From positions 1-64,000 of the forward strand of contig NZ_SNTZ01000013.1 in the NCBI RefSeq assembly GCF_004916895.1: DNA of 64,000 nucleotides. The letters are read 5' to 3'. A program made the translations under genes and the position numbers. Below are positions 43,279 to 53,400 of this stretch, piece after piece. The notes under the pieces are model-generated. The model did not search any database and was not told where the DNA came from. It worked only from the letters and a program-made list of their open reading frames with translations. The stretch comes from Flagellimonas alvinocaridis (GTDB lineage: Bacteria > Bacteroidota > Bacteroidia > Flavobacteriales > Flavobacteriaceae). Position 1 is the stretch's first letter. The number at the start of each line of letters is the position of its first letter.

Positions 43279-43935
43279 TTATCTGCAATCCTTGATATTT
43301 TGGAGCATGTCCCGGTATTGCTTTTCCAACTGTTCCTCCAGTTGTTTCAAGATGCCCAAGGTACGTACCAAATCCTTCATGGATGTATTTCGCAAGGCTT
43401 CCGTTGCCTTGTTCAATTCGTTTTTCACCAAATCTTGGGTATTGTACAGGGATTGCAGGTCGTACAGACAATCATAGCCAAATTCATGGAATATCCCTGT
43501 GGATTTTGAGATTTCCCATGCAATACTGCTCAAATCGGTGATTTCAAGATTAATGTAGGAATCGATTCGATAGGCATACTGGCCATCACCCACTTCAGTG
43601 GAGTCCACTTCCCGGATATACTCAGGATATTTTTTTTGAAGTGCCCCCATGGTTTCGGGTGAGGTAACAAACCTCCCGTCTTCAGCCTCTAGGGCGTCAA
43701 AATCAGAAAAAAAGGAAGGTATTTTTTGGTTCACTTCATGATCTTTCACCAATTGGTCCAAATTGGCCTTGATCTCCCCTTCAATCTTTTCCAAAGCGAC
43801 CACCTTATCCTTTTCCATGCCCTTGGACGTGTTCCAATTGTTGAACCAAATAGCCAGATTGATACCCACGAACAGCAGGAAAATCTCTCCGAAGATGTAT
43901 TTCCAGTTGATACCTTTTATGTTGAAGAAGCCCAT
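43279..43935 (-). CDS. DUF6090-family membrane protein
   Basis: A 218-residue protein beginning MGFFNIKGINWKYIFGEIFL with one N-terminal transmembrane helix (LLFVGINLAIWFNNW) and a long helical, charged remainder, the DUF6090 pattern. The C-terminal half (LGILKQLEEQLEKQYRDMLQ) is coiled-coil-like. Function unknown. It starts two bases after the alaS stop and is followed by the GSCFA gene after 11 bases, so it is co-transcribed with alaS. Confidence 0.85.
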   Translation of the reverse strand: MGFFNIKGINWKYIFGEIFLLFVGINLAIWFNNWNTSKGMEKDKVVALEKIEGEIKANLDQLVKDHEVNQKIPSFFSDFDALEAEDGRFVTSPETMGALQKKYPEYIREVDSTEVGDGQYAYRIDSYINLEITDLSSIAWEISKSTGIFHEFGYDCLYDLQSLYNTQDLVKNELNKATEALRNTSMKDLVRTLGILKQLEEQLEKQYRDMLQNIKDCR

Positions 43936-43937
43936 GC

Positions 43938-46562
43938 TTATGTTGTTGTCCTGATCATCTCTTCGGCATTTGCCAAAGCGACCGGAATGCCTTCGGGATT
44001 TTTACCCCCGGCAGTAGCGAAGAACGGCTGTCCGCCCCCACCTCCTTGGATATGCTTGCCCAGTTCGCGTACAATGCTCCCGGCATTCAGTCCCTTGTTG
44101 GACGCCAAATCCTTGGAAATGTAACACGAAAGCAACGCTTTTCCGTCATTTTCCGCAGCGAGCAATAGGAATACGTCAGAAACTTGCCCTCCTATCTCAA
44201 AGGACAAATCTTTGATACCAGCCGCATCCAAGTCTACCTTTTTGGCTAAAAACTGTACACCATTGATGTTCTTCAATTCTGAAATCAATTCGTTTTTGAG
44301 TCCTCTGGCCTTGTCTTTCAGCAGCTGTTCCACTTGCTTTTTAAGGGCTGTATTTTCTTCCTGCAACCCGGCAACCGCCTTTACGGGATCCTGGGCATTG
44401 CTCAACAGGTCTTTGATTTCATAGAGCATGCGATTGTTCTGGAAGTAGAAATCCTTGGCCGCATCGGAGGTAATGGCCTCTATCCTTCGGATTCCCGCTG
44501 CAACGGCCCCTTCGGAAACAATCTTGAAATGCCAGATGTCACCCGTATTTTTTACGTGGGTCCCACCACACAGTTCTATGGACTGACCAAAACGGACCGT
44601 ACGGACGGTATCCCCATATTTTTCACCAAATAACGCCATGGCTCCTTGTTCCATGGCTTCCTTGATGGGCACATTTCTGTTTTCCTGAAAGGGCAACTGG
44701 CCTTCAATACGGGCATTGACAAAATTTTCCACATCCCGGAGTTCCTTGACAGTCAATTTGGAGAAGTGGGAGAAATCGAAACGAAGGTATTTGGAGTGGA
44801 CCGCTGAACCTTTTTGTTCCACATGACCCCCCAAAACCTCACGAAGCGCCTGATGCAACAAATGCGTCGCTGTATGGTTACATTCCGTTCTCCAGCGTTG
44901 CTTTTTATCCACTACGGCCTTAAAACTTCCCGAAACATCTTTGGGAAGACCATCGGCAAAATGGACAATTTCATTATTTTCTCGTTTAGTGTCCACAATG
45001 TAGGTCACATCTCCATTGGATGCCTCCAGATACCCTTTGTCGCCTACCTGTCCACCTCCCTCGGCATAGAACGGGGTAAGATTGAACACAAGTTGATACT
45101 GATCACCTTCCTTTTTGCTGGTCACCTTTCTATATTTTACCAACTTTACGGTTGCCTCAAGGCTATCATACCCAATGAATTCTTCTTCGGAATCCTGCAT
45201 CAACACCGTCCAATCGTCCTTGGAGACTTCGGAAGCTGCACGTGAACGATCCTTTTGGGCTTTTAAGGCCTTTTCAAAACCTTCCACATCCAATTTATAT
45301 CCTTTCTCTTCCAAGATCAGAGAAGTAAGGTCAATGGGGAATCCGAAGGTATCGTACAATTCGAAAGCTTTTTCCCCTGAAACAGTTTTATCTTTTGAGG
45401 ATTTAATGACCGAATCCAACAGCACCAATCCTTGCTCCAAAGTACCCAAAAAGGAATTCTCTTCCTCCTTGATCACATTCTCAATCAATTGATGGTGCTT
45501 GGGAAGCTCGGGGAAAGCTTTCCCCATACTTTCTACCAAAACATTTACCAGCCGGTAGATAAAAGGTTGCTTGGTTCCCAAGAAGGTAAAGCCATAACGA
45601 ATGGCCCTACGGAGTATCCTTCGGATAACATAGCCCGCTCCGGTATTGCTCGGCAACTGCCCATCCGCAATGGCAAAGGCCACGGCACGGATATGGTCAG
45701 CCACTACCCTAATGGCTATATCAGTCTCTTCATTCTTCCCATATTTTTGCCCGGTAATGGTATCAATCTCACGGATAAGGGGGGTAAATACATCGGTATC
45801 GTAATTGGATTGCACTCCCTGCAATACCATGCACAGACGCTCAAAGCCCATTCCCGTATCAATATGCTTTTCTGGAAGATCTTCCAAAGATCCATTTGCT
45901 TTTCGATTATATTGTATAAAGACCAAGTTCCAAATCTCCACTACTTGCGGATGATCTTGGTTGACCAAGGAAGCCCCTGGGATTTTGGCTTTCTCTTCCT
46001 TTGATCTTATATCTACATGAATTTCTGAACAGGGGCCACAGGGGCCTTGATCCCCCATTTCCCAGAAATTGTCTTTTTTGTTTCCCATAAGGATACGCTC
46101 CTTAGGGACAATGGCCTTCCATAGATCATAGGCTTCCTTGTCCATTTCCAGTTGATCGGCATCCTTGCTCCCTTCAAAAACAGTAACATATAGGCTCTCC
46201 TTGTCAATCTTGTATATTTCTGTCAACAATTCCCAAGCCCATTGGATAGCCTCTTTTTTGAAGTAATCCCCAAAACTCCAGTTGCCCAACATCTCGAACA
46301 TGGTATGGTGGTAGGTATCCTTGCCCACTTCCTCCAAATCGTTGTGCTTACCGCTTACCCGAAGACACTTTTGGGTATCCGTGACCCGTTTGGATTTTGG
46401 AACGGTGTTTCCCAAGAAAAATTCCTTGAACTGGTTCATGCCGGCATTGGTGAACATCAAAGTGGGGTCGTTCTTCATCACCATGGGCGCAGAAGGCACT
46501 ATTTTATGGTTCTTCTCTTTGAAAAAGTTTAAAAATTGGGTTCTAACTTCTTGGGATGTCAT
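43938..46562 (-). CDS. alaS: alanine--tRNA ligase
   Basis: AlaRS charges tRNA-Ala. The 874-residue protein carries the class II catalytic core (start [40 protein letters not shown]), the editing domain with [20 protein letters not shown] (zinc-binding HxxxH) and the [12 protein letters not shown] motif (second half of the zinc site), and the C-terminal C-Ala domain, which ends in [17 protein letters not shown]. Length and order are standard. It heads an operon with DUF6090, GSCFA and DUF4230 and is divergent from the M23 peptidase. Confidence 0.98.
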   Translation of the reverse strand: MTSQEVRTQFLNFFKEKNHKIVPSAPMVMKNDPTLMFTNAGMNQFKEFFLGNTVPKSKRVTDTQKCLRVSGKHNDLEEVGKDTYHHTMFEMLGNWSFGDYFKKEAIQWAWELLTEIYKIDKESLYVTVFEGSKDADQLEMDKEAYDLWKAIVPKERILMGNKKDNFWEMGDQGPCGPCSEIHVDIRSKEEKAKIPGASLVNQDHPQVVEIWNLVFIQYNRKANGSLEDLPEKHIDTGMGFERLCMVLQGVQSNYDTDVFTPLIREIDTITGQKYGKNEETDIAIRVVADHIRAVAFAIADGQLPSNTGAGYVIRRILRRAIRYGFTFLGTKQPFIYRLVNVLVESMGKAFPELPKHHQLIENVIKEEENSFLGTLEQGLVLLDSVIKSSKDKTVSGEKAFELYDTFGFPIDLTSLILEEKGYKLDVEGFEKALKAQKDRSRAASEVSKDDWTVLMQDSEEEFIGYDSLEATVKLVKYRKVTSKKEGDQYQLVFNLTPFYAEGGGQVGDKGYLEASNGDVTYIVDTKRENNEIVHFADGLPKDVSGSFKAVVDKKQRWRTECNHTATHLLHQALREVLGGHVEQKGSAVHSKYLRFDFSHFSKLTVKELRDVENFVNARIEGQLPFQENRNVPIKEAMEQGAMALFGEKYGDTVRTVRFGQSIELCGGTHVKNTGDIWHFKIVSEGAVAAGIRRIEAITSDAAKDFYFQNNRMLYEIKDLLSNAQDPVKAVAGLQEENTALKKQVEQLLKDKARGLKNELISELKNINGVQFLAKKVDLDAAGIKDLSFEIGGQVSDVFLLLAAENDGKALLSCYISKDLASNKGLNAGSIVRELGKHIQGGGGGQPFFATAGGKNPEGIPVALANAEEMIRTTT

Positions 46563-46612
46563 TGCAATTGCTAGGGTTTTCTTAAATTTAACACTTTAAG
46601 CAAAACAATTTT

Positions 46613-46620
46613 TATATTTG
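46613..46620 (+). promoter_or_regulatory. -7 element of the M23/LemA operon
   Basis: TATATTTG, a perfect TAnnTTTG, about 47 bases before the peptidase ATG. On the other strand TATTTTTG at 46651-46644 could serve alaS, so the intergenic region may hold divergent promoters. A -33 element is not clear for either. Confidence 0.5.
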
Positions 46621-46666
46621 CTTGTTTTGATAAAAAGAGTGAGCAAAAATAGGATAAAATCCCTTC

Positions 46667-47644
46667 ATGTCTAAAGTTAAGTACTATTACGACCCGGATA
46701 CGCTTTCCTATAGAAAGATCGAACCAAAGAAATCCAAAAAATACAGGAATCTTTTTCTGTTTCTTTTGGCATCTGCCCTGTTTGGTTTTTTAGGCCTTAC
46801 CATTCTATTGAATACCCGTTGGGTGAATACTCCCAAAGAGCTTTCGTTGGAACGTGAAGTTCGAAATTATGAGCTTCAATATGAAATTTTAGGTAAGAAA
46901 ATGGAACAGATGGAACAGGTTCTTGCCAATATTGAAGACCGCGACAACAATATCTACCGCTTGTATTTTGAAGCCAATCCTATCCCAGAAGAGCAACGTA
47001 GAGCTGGTTTTGGTGGGGTAAACCGATACAAATCCTTAGAAGGCTTCAACAACTCCGAAATTATTATAAATGCTACAAAGCGGTTGGACATCATCCAAAA
47101 ACAGATGGTAATCCAATCCAAGTCGTTGGATGAAATTGCCAAATTGGCCGAGGAGAAAGAGAAATTATTGGCAGCCATCCCAGCCATCCAGCCTGTGAGC
47201 AACGAAAATCTAACCCGAATGGCCTCTGGTTATGGTTGGCGTTCCGATCCCTTTACCAAAGCCCGTAAAATGCATTGGGGCATGGATTTCACTGCTCCCC
47301 GAGGCACACCCATTTATGCCTCAGGAGATGGAAAAGTCACTCGGGCGGACAATAGATCTTCTGGATATGGAAAGCATATCAGAATAGATCATGGATATGG
47401 TTACCTGTCCTTATATGCGCACTTGAGCAAGTACAACGTAACCGTGGGGCAAAAAGTAAAGCGGGGAGACCTCATTGGTTTTGTTGGAAACACAGGGCGG
47501 TCCGAAGCACCTCACCTACACTATGAGGTTTTTAAGGATGATGAGCGCATCAATCCCATTAACTTCTACTATGGAAGTTTAACAGCGGAAGAGTTTGAGA
47601 ATATGCTCAAGTTTGCCAACCAAGAGAACCAATCCCTGGATTAA
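46667..47644 (+). CDS. M23-family metallopeptidase
   Basis: A 325-residue membrane-anchored endopeptidase with a transmembrane helix near the N-terminus (FLFLLASALFGFLGLTILL, about 28-46), a helical coiled-coil region (about 60-180), and a C-terminal LytM domain. The zinc motif HWGMDF gives His203 and Asp207, and HLHYE gives His283 and His285. It probably cleaves peptide cross-links in peptidoglycan. The stop codon overlaps the ATG of the MerR gene (TAATG), so the two are coupled. Confidence 0.92.
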   Translation: MSKVKYYYDPDTLSYRKIEPKKSKKYRNLFLFLLASALFGFLGLTILLNTRWVNTPKELSLEREVRNYELQYEILGKKMEQMEQVLANIEDRDNNIYRLYFEANPIPEEQRRAGFGGVNRYKSLEGFNNSEIIINATKRLDIIQKQMVIQSKSLDEIAKLAEEKEKLLAAIPAIQPVSNENLTRMASGYGWRSDPFTKARKMHWGMDFTAPRGTPIYASGDGKVTRADNRSSGYGKHIRIDHGYGYLSLYAHLSKYNVTVGQKVKRGDLIGFVGNTGRSEAPHLHYEVFKDDERINPINFYYGSLTAEEFENMLKFANQENQSLD

Positions 47645-47973
47645 TGCACGTAGAACTTCCCGAAAAACGATACTATGGCATTGGCGAAGTGGCCAAGGCA
47701 TTTGGAGTGAACACCTCCCTTATCCGCTTTTGGGAGAAAGAGTTTGATGTACTTCAACCCAAAAAAAATGCCAAGGGCAACCGTAAGTTCACTCCACAGG
47801 ACGTCCATAATCTGCAACTGATCTATCATTTGGTCAAGGAACGTGGTTTTACCCTGGAGGGTGCCAAAATCCATTTGAAGGAAGAGAAGCAAAAGACCCT
47901 TTCCACCTTTGAGGTCATCCAAAAGTTACAAAAGGTCAAGGCAGAGCTCATAAAAATCAAAGAACAACTATAA
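47644..47973 (+). CDS. MerR-family transcriptional regulator
   Basis: A 109-residue protein with the MerR winged-helix start (RYYGIGEVAKAFGVNTSLIR and FWEKEFDVLQPKKNAKGNRK) and a short C-terminal helix (LSTFEVIQKLQKVKAELIKI) for dimerisation. It lacks a large effector domain, so the signal is not evident. Its overlap with the peptidase gene and closeness to LemA/TPM suggest it controls this envelope operon. Confidence 0.9.
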   Translation: MHVELPEKRYYGIGEVAKAFGVNTSLIRFWEKEFDVLQPKKNAKGNRKFTPQDVHNLQLIYHLVKERGFTLEGAKIHLKEEKQKTLSTFEVIQKLQKVKAELIKIKEQL

Positions 47974-47989
47974 CACTAAACCATAGAAA

Positions 47990-48589
47990 ATGAAAAAAGG
48001 TATCATCGCCATTATCATCCTAATTGTATTGGGGGTAATCATTGGAGGTTGGTATATCCGCACCAACAATATGCTGGTCGATATGAAGGGACAGGCCACA
48101 AAACAATGGGCCAATGTGGAAAGCTCCTATCAACGAAGAAGCGACCTTATTGGCAACTTGGTAAAAACGGTTCAGGGTGCTGCGGACTTTGAACGCGAAA
48201 CCCTTACCGAGGTAATCGAAGCTAGGGCCAAGGCCACTTCAACCACCATAGATGCCAATAACCTTACTGCTGAACAATTGGCTGAGTTCCAGCAGGCGCA
48301 AACGGGATTATCCTCTGCCTTGTCCCGACTTTTGGTGTCCGTGGAACGCTATCCGGAACTTAAAGCCAATCAAAACTTTTTGGAGTTGCAGTCCCAACTT
48401 GAGGGCACAGAGAACAGGATCAATGTGGAACGGAACCGATTCAATGATCTGGCTGGGGAATACAATATCAGAATCAAGCAAATTCCCACCAATATTATAG
48501 CTAGTTTGGCCAATTTTGATGAAATGGCCTTATTCGCTTCCAATCCAGGGTCTGAAAATGCTCCGGATGTCAACTTCGATTTTGAATAG
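47990..48589 (+). CDS. LemA-family protein
   Basis: A 199-residue protein with an N-terminal transmembrane helix (GIIAIIILIVLGVIIGGWYI) and the LemA domain (VDMKGQATKQWANVESSYQR, then RSDLIGNLVKTVQGAADFER, and ELQSQLEGTENRINVERNRF). LemA proteins sit in the membrane with a helical extracytoplasmic part; their role is uncertain. It is followed by two TPM-domain genes, a pairing common in bacteria. Confidence 0.93.
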   Translation: MKKGIIAIIILIVLGVIIGGWYIRTNNMLVDMKGQATKQWANVESSYQRRSDLIGNLVKTVQGAADFERETLTEVIEARAKATSTTIDANNLTAEQLAEFQQAQTGLSSALSRLLVSVERYPELKANQNFLELQSQLEGTENRINVERNRFNDLAGEYNIRIKQIPTNIIASLANFDEMALFASNPGSENAPDVNFDFE

Positions 48590-48591
48590 AC

Positions 48592-49029
48592 ATGTCGCAC
48601 GTAGAGGAATTTTTAACGGCAGAGGAAGAACAAGAAATCATCAATGCCATCATTGCAGCCGAGAAAAACACCTCTGGTGAAGTCCGTGTACACATTGAAG
48701 CCACTTCCAAAATAGACCATTTCAGTAGGGCCCAACAGCTATTCCATTTTTTGAAAATGGACAATACCAAGGAGGCCAATGGGGTCCTCATTTATGTGGC
48801 CGTGGACGACAAAAAATTTGTAATCTATGGTGACAAAGGTATTGACCGTGCCGTGTCGAAAGGGTTTTGGGACACCACCAAAGACACTATGGCCTCCCAC
48901 TTTAAAAACGGAAACTTCAAGCAAGGAATCGTAGAGGGTGTATTAACCGCAGGAAAGGAATTGGAGGCCCATTTTCCATGGGATCATAACGACACCAACG
49001 AGTTGAGCGATGCTATATCCAAGGGCTAG
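48592..49029 (+). CDS. TPM-domain protein (soluble form)
   Basis: A 145-residue protein with a TPM (TLP18.3/Psb32/MOLO-1) domain and no signal peptide: FLTAEEEQEIINAIIAAEKN, TSGEVRVHIEATSKID, then VLIYVAVDDKKFVIYGDKGI, and a C-terminal helix GKELEAHFPWDHNDTN. It is separated from lemA by only two bases and overlaps the next TPM gene by 20 bases. TPM domains in this class are of unknown biochemical role. Confidence 0.88.
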   Translation: MSHVEEFLTAEEEQEIINAIIAAEKNTSGEVRVHIEATSKIDHFSRAQQLFHFLKMDNTKEANGVLIYVAVDDKKFVIYGDKGIDRAVSKGFWDTTKDTMASHFKNGNFKQGIVEGVLTAGKELEAHFPWDHNDTNELSDAISKG

Positions 49030-49783
49030 CCTTTTTGTACTTGTTTTTTTATGTATTTCCATAGCTTGGGGACAGTTCACCATACCTAAAAAGCCCCAAA
49101 AGCAGACCAGCGTCTATGATTATGTAAATCTACTCTCATCATCCCAAAGTCAAGCTTTGGAGCAAAAGCTTATCCTATATTCGGACAGTACCTCCACACA
49201 GATTGTAATTGCCATAATCAGTTCCACGGAAGGAGAAAACATTAATTATTTGGGAGCGCAATGGGGGCAGAAATGGGGCATAGGACAAGCAGATAAGGAC
49301 AATGGCGTTTTGGTGCTTTTGGCAAGGGACGACAGAAGGATTGCCATTAACACAGGTTATGGTGTGGAAGGCTCCTTGACTGATTTTATGTCGAAGCGCA
49401 TCATTGAGTCCGTTATCATCCCTGAATTTAAGCGAGGAGATTATTATAGTGGTCTGGACAAAGGGGCAGATGCCATTTTTCAGGTCCTTAATGGAGAGTT
49501 CACGGAAGACCGAACCTTTGAAAACACCCCAGGGTTTCCTTTCAAGGCCCTGTTCCCTTTTATTATTTTCATCGTTATCCTAATCATCCTTTGGAGCCGA
49601 AAGAACAACAATGGTAGAGGTGGTGGACGTAAGGGCAGCGGTCTCGACATCTGGGACATGATTATCCTCAGCAATATGGGCCGTAGTTCCAGTTCCTCCG
49701 GAGGTTTTGGGAGCAGCGGCGGTTTTGGTGGTGGCTTCGGTGGTGGCGGCTTCGGCGGCGGCGGTGCCTCTGGAGGTTGGTAA
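49010..49783 (+). CDS. TPM-domain membrane protein with Gly-rich tail
   Basis: A 257-residue protein with signal peptide (SLFVLVFLCISIAWGQ), a TPM domain (about 27-165: TSVYDYVNLLSSSQSQALEQ, IAIISSTEGENINYLGAQWG, GYGVEGSLTDFMSKRIIESV), a transmembrane helix (ALFPFIIFIVILIILW) and a Ser/Gly/Phe-rich tail (SSSSGGFGSSGGFGGG and so on to GGW). The Gly-rich tail after a helix is typical of this family. The start overlaps the preceding TPM gene by 20 bases. Confidence 0.9.
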   Translation: MLYPRASLFVLVFLCISIAWGQFTIPKKPQKQTSVYDYVNLLSSSQSQALEQKLILYSDSTSTQIVIAIISSTEGENINYLGAQWGQKWGIGQADKDNGVLVLLARDDRRIAINTGYGVEGSLTDFMSKRIIESVIIPEFKRGDYYSGLDKGADAIFQVLNGEFTEDRTFENTPGFPFKALFPFIIFIVILIILWSRKNNNGRGGGRKGSGLDIWDMIILSNMGRSSSSSGGFGSSGGFGGGFGGGGFGGGGASGGW

Positions 49784-49792
49784 GCCTGCTAT

Positions 49793-50206
49793 CTAATCTA
49801 CTTTCCTATAAAAAATCTTGCTCACAATTTTCCACTCCCCATCAATCTTCAGCAGATTCATGAAATCAATAAAGGTAAATGTGGGATATTCAATTTCCAA
49901 TCTTGCGTTGGCCGCATTCCCTGCAATGGTGATATCTGCAATTCTCGTTTGTCTGTCCTGTTTCGGTCCTGGTTTCATTCCTTTTCCAAAGAATTCAATG
50001 GCGTTCACCTCAGTATACCCCTCTTTACCAATGAATTTCATCGTGGCAGTTTCGTGAAAAGCCTTTTTTAAGGTTTCAAAATCGTTATTGGTCCCTCCGT
50101 CCAGATAATAATTTACGGTTTGCTCTACCAATTGATAATCTGACTGGGCCTGAAGTGTCCCAAAAGTGACCATTGCCAAAAAGAATACACTTAATTTTTG
50201 AATCAT
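49793..50206 (-). CDS. NTF2-like secreted protein (Lumazine_bd_2-type)
   Basis: A 137-residue protein with signal peptide (MIQKLSVFFLAMVTFGTLQA to QS) and an NTF2-like domain: QLVEQTVNYYLDGGTNNDFE, AFHETATMKFIGKEGYTEVN, then IADITIAGNAANARLEIEYP and a final WKIVSKIFYRK. The fold usually binds small ligands, and many members are of unknown function. It is convergent with the TPM operon. Confidence 0.82.
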   Translation of the reverse strand: MIQKLSVFFLAMVTFGTLQAQSDYQLVEQTVNYYLDGGTNNDFETLKKAFHETATMKFIGKEGYTEVNAIEFFGKGMKPGPKQDRQTRIADITIAGNAANARLEIEYPTFTFIDFMNLLKIDGEWKIVSKIFYRKVD

Positions 50207-50423
50207 GATGTTGTTTTTTGATGGTTGTTGATGAGATTCAAGATATTCCTTTTATCATTCAATCAATCTTAGAGAAATCATAAATGTTTCATAATGAGAC
50301 ATCCTAGTCCAAGAATCTATTCGTAAATCCATAGACGCCATCCGTAAACTAGTAAAAGCCTTGTATCCAATTTTAACTATCTTGGTTCTGGCAAAATCTT
50401 AGTTTAATCAATTCCCGTTTGGC

Positions 50424-53400
50424 ATGTCCCACTTTTGTAAATTTCTCTTCGTATCCCTACTTGTTTTAGCTGTTTCCTGTAAGAAAAAATCTGATGAAAC
50501 CGCAACGGACAACCTCTTTAAGTTCAAGGATTATATCAGTTACCATACCCATGGCAACCAAAGTATTTCCACACCCATTACCCTTGCCCTTGCCCAGCAA
50601 TTGGAACAATTTGAACTTACCCAGGAACTCCCCAATGAATATTTCAAGATTTCTCCTAAGGTCAATGGAAAACTGATCATAGAAAATGGACGGGAACTTA
50701 TCTTCCAACCTTCGGAATACCTACAACCCAATACCGAGTATACCGTCACAGTGGCCCTCAATAAACTTTTTGAGGATATTGAGGGAGATTTTAAAAAATA
50801 CACCTTCAGCTTTAAGACCATTGCCCCAAACTTTAAGATCAATCTGGGTACCTTGCAATCCTACAGCAAGGATTGGCAATATTTGACCGGGACCTTGGAT
50901 GCTTCCGATATCTTGGAGGCCTCAAAGGCCATTCAAGTACTTTCCGTACAGCAAAATGGCAATAACGTACCGGTTACATGGGACGAAACTGCTGAAAATG
51001 CCCAATACTTCAGTTTCCGAATTGACAGTATCTCACGAAAAACAGAGGATAGTGAGCTGCTTATCAATTGGAATGGAAAGGCGTTGGGTGTGGACAACCA
51101 AGGCTCCGAGACCTATCCCATTCCTGGATTGAACAAATTTGTGATTGTGGACGCCAAGACCACTTCGGCACCCAACGCGGTACTGACCCTTAATTTTTCA
51201 GAACCCCTTAAACCAAACCAAAATTTAAAGGGTCTGGTCACCATTGAAAATGCGGAGAGCCTCCGTTATGAAATTGATGGGAACTTGCTCAAAGTATATC
51301 CATCCAACCGCATCTTGGGCGAGGTTCGGGTCAATGCCTTTGAGGGTATAAAAAGCGAATATGGCTTTACCTTGAAAAACACATTTTCGGAACTGGTTTC
51401 CTTTGAGCAATTAAAGCCTGCCGTTCGGCTCATTTCCAAAGGAACCATTCTGCCCAATGCGGCATCCACGCCCATTTATTTTGAAACCGTGAACCTTTCC
51501 GCCGTTGAAGTACGGGTGATCCAGGTGTTTGAGAACAATATGCTGCAATACCTCCAAAACAATGACCTCACCCAAGATTACGACCCCGATTTTAGACCTG
51601 TGGGGCGAAGGGTAGCCTACAAGGTCATTCCCTTGGCGGAAAACGGAACTGAAAACTCAAGCTACTGGAAGGCCCATGCATTGGACCTATCCGAGTTGAT
51701 AAAAATTCACCCTGGTTCCCTGTACCGAGTGGAATTCAGTTTTAAAAAAGAGCACACCACCTATGATTGTGGCAATACAAACAACCCAGAAGAAACCCAA
51801 GAGTATACTTCCCAAAGCTCCAGCGATGAATCTCTGGAGGAGCGGTATTGGGACAATGAAATCTATTATTGGAGAAATTACAACTACAACTGGGAAGAGC
51901 GTGACAATCCATGTCATGAAGCCTATTACAACTACGATCGTATTGCATCCACCAACTTATTGGGCAGTGATCTTGGGCTTATCGTAAAAAAAGGAAACAA
52001 TCGCTCCCATCATTTTGCAGTGACCAATCTACTGACCACCAAACCGGAAGCCGACACTCCCATAAAACTGTACAATTTCCAACAGCAATTGGTGGGTGAA
52101 GTGACCACAGATGCTTCTGGCTTTGCCGTTTTTGACAGTGATAAGTCCATCGCTTTTGCCGTGGCCCAAAAGAACAACAACTTTGCCTATGCCAAACTAG
52201 CGGATGGCAATGCCCTTTCCTTGAGCAAATTTGATGTTTCCGGGGAAGAACTTCAAAAGGGACTTCAGGGTTTCATTTATACCGAGAGAGGGGTACACCG
52301 CCCGGGCGATGTCATCCACCTTACCTTTGTATTGGACGACAAGGGCAATCCCTTGCCCAAAGATCATCCGGTAACCTTGGAGGTCAGCGATGCCCGTGGC
52401 AAATTGGTGCAGCGCAATGTGCTCACCGGGGAAGCCGCTCACATATCTGAAGGTCTCTATGCCAAAAAAGAGGAAAAGTTCCACTATTTCCCCATTCCCA
52501 CCCAACCCAACTCACCAACCGGGACCTGGAATGCCAAAATCATTGTGGGCGGGGCCCAGTTCAATAAGAGTTTAAAGGTGGCCACCGTAAAGCCCAACAG
52601 ACTCAAAGTAGACTTTACCTTTGATGATGAAGTCCTTAAGGCCAACACCAACAATAAGGGTAAAGCAACGGTGCAATGGCTGCACGGAGCACCCGCGCGA
52701 AATCTTAAGATCGATATCAATGCCTCTTTGCAGCAAAGCAGCAGCGCCTTCCCCAACTTCAAGGGGTACGTTTTTCAAGATCCCGTGCGGAGTTTCAACC
52801 AAACCGAGCTACAATGGATCACCTCAAAATTGGATGCCAATGGGGTTTTGGACATCAACGAAAAAATCAGCATCAATGGCAATGCTCCTGGCATGCTGCA
52901 GGCTACTTTTACCACAAAAGTGTTTGAAGGCGGTGGAGATTTCTCCATCGATGTCTTCTCCAAAAAACTGGCTCCATTTTCACATTTTGTGGGTCTTCGC
53001 TCACCAGAAGCCAAACGATATGGCTCCTTCCTCACCGATGAGAACACCTCTTTTGATGTGGTTTCGGTCAATGATCAGGGAAAACCATCAGGGAATCGAA
53101 AATTAAAGGTTCAAGTATTCAAAATTGAATGGCGCTGGTGGTGGAACCGGGGCTATGACAATCTCTCACGATATGAAAACGCCACGGTTCATCGTCCCTT
53201 CAAGGAAATGGAAATTACCACAGGTGCAGATGGAAAAGCCAACTTCAACATCAATGTTCCCGACGAGGAAGGCGGGCGTTTCTTGATTCGGGTGATTGAT
53301 GAAGCCTCTGGCCACGCCACAGGAAGAACCGCCTATTTCTACCGAAATTGGTGGAAAAGACCCGCTTCCGGGGATACCGAAAGTTCCAAAATCTTGGTCT

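Noticed and set aside
43268..43471. N-terminal extension of the GSCFA gene
   Set aside because: It reads through the 3' end of DUF6090 in another frame. The family start fits 43267.
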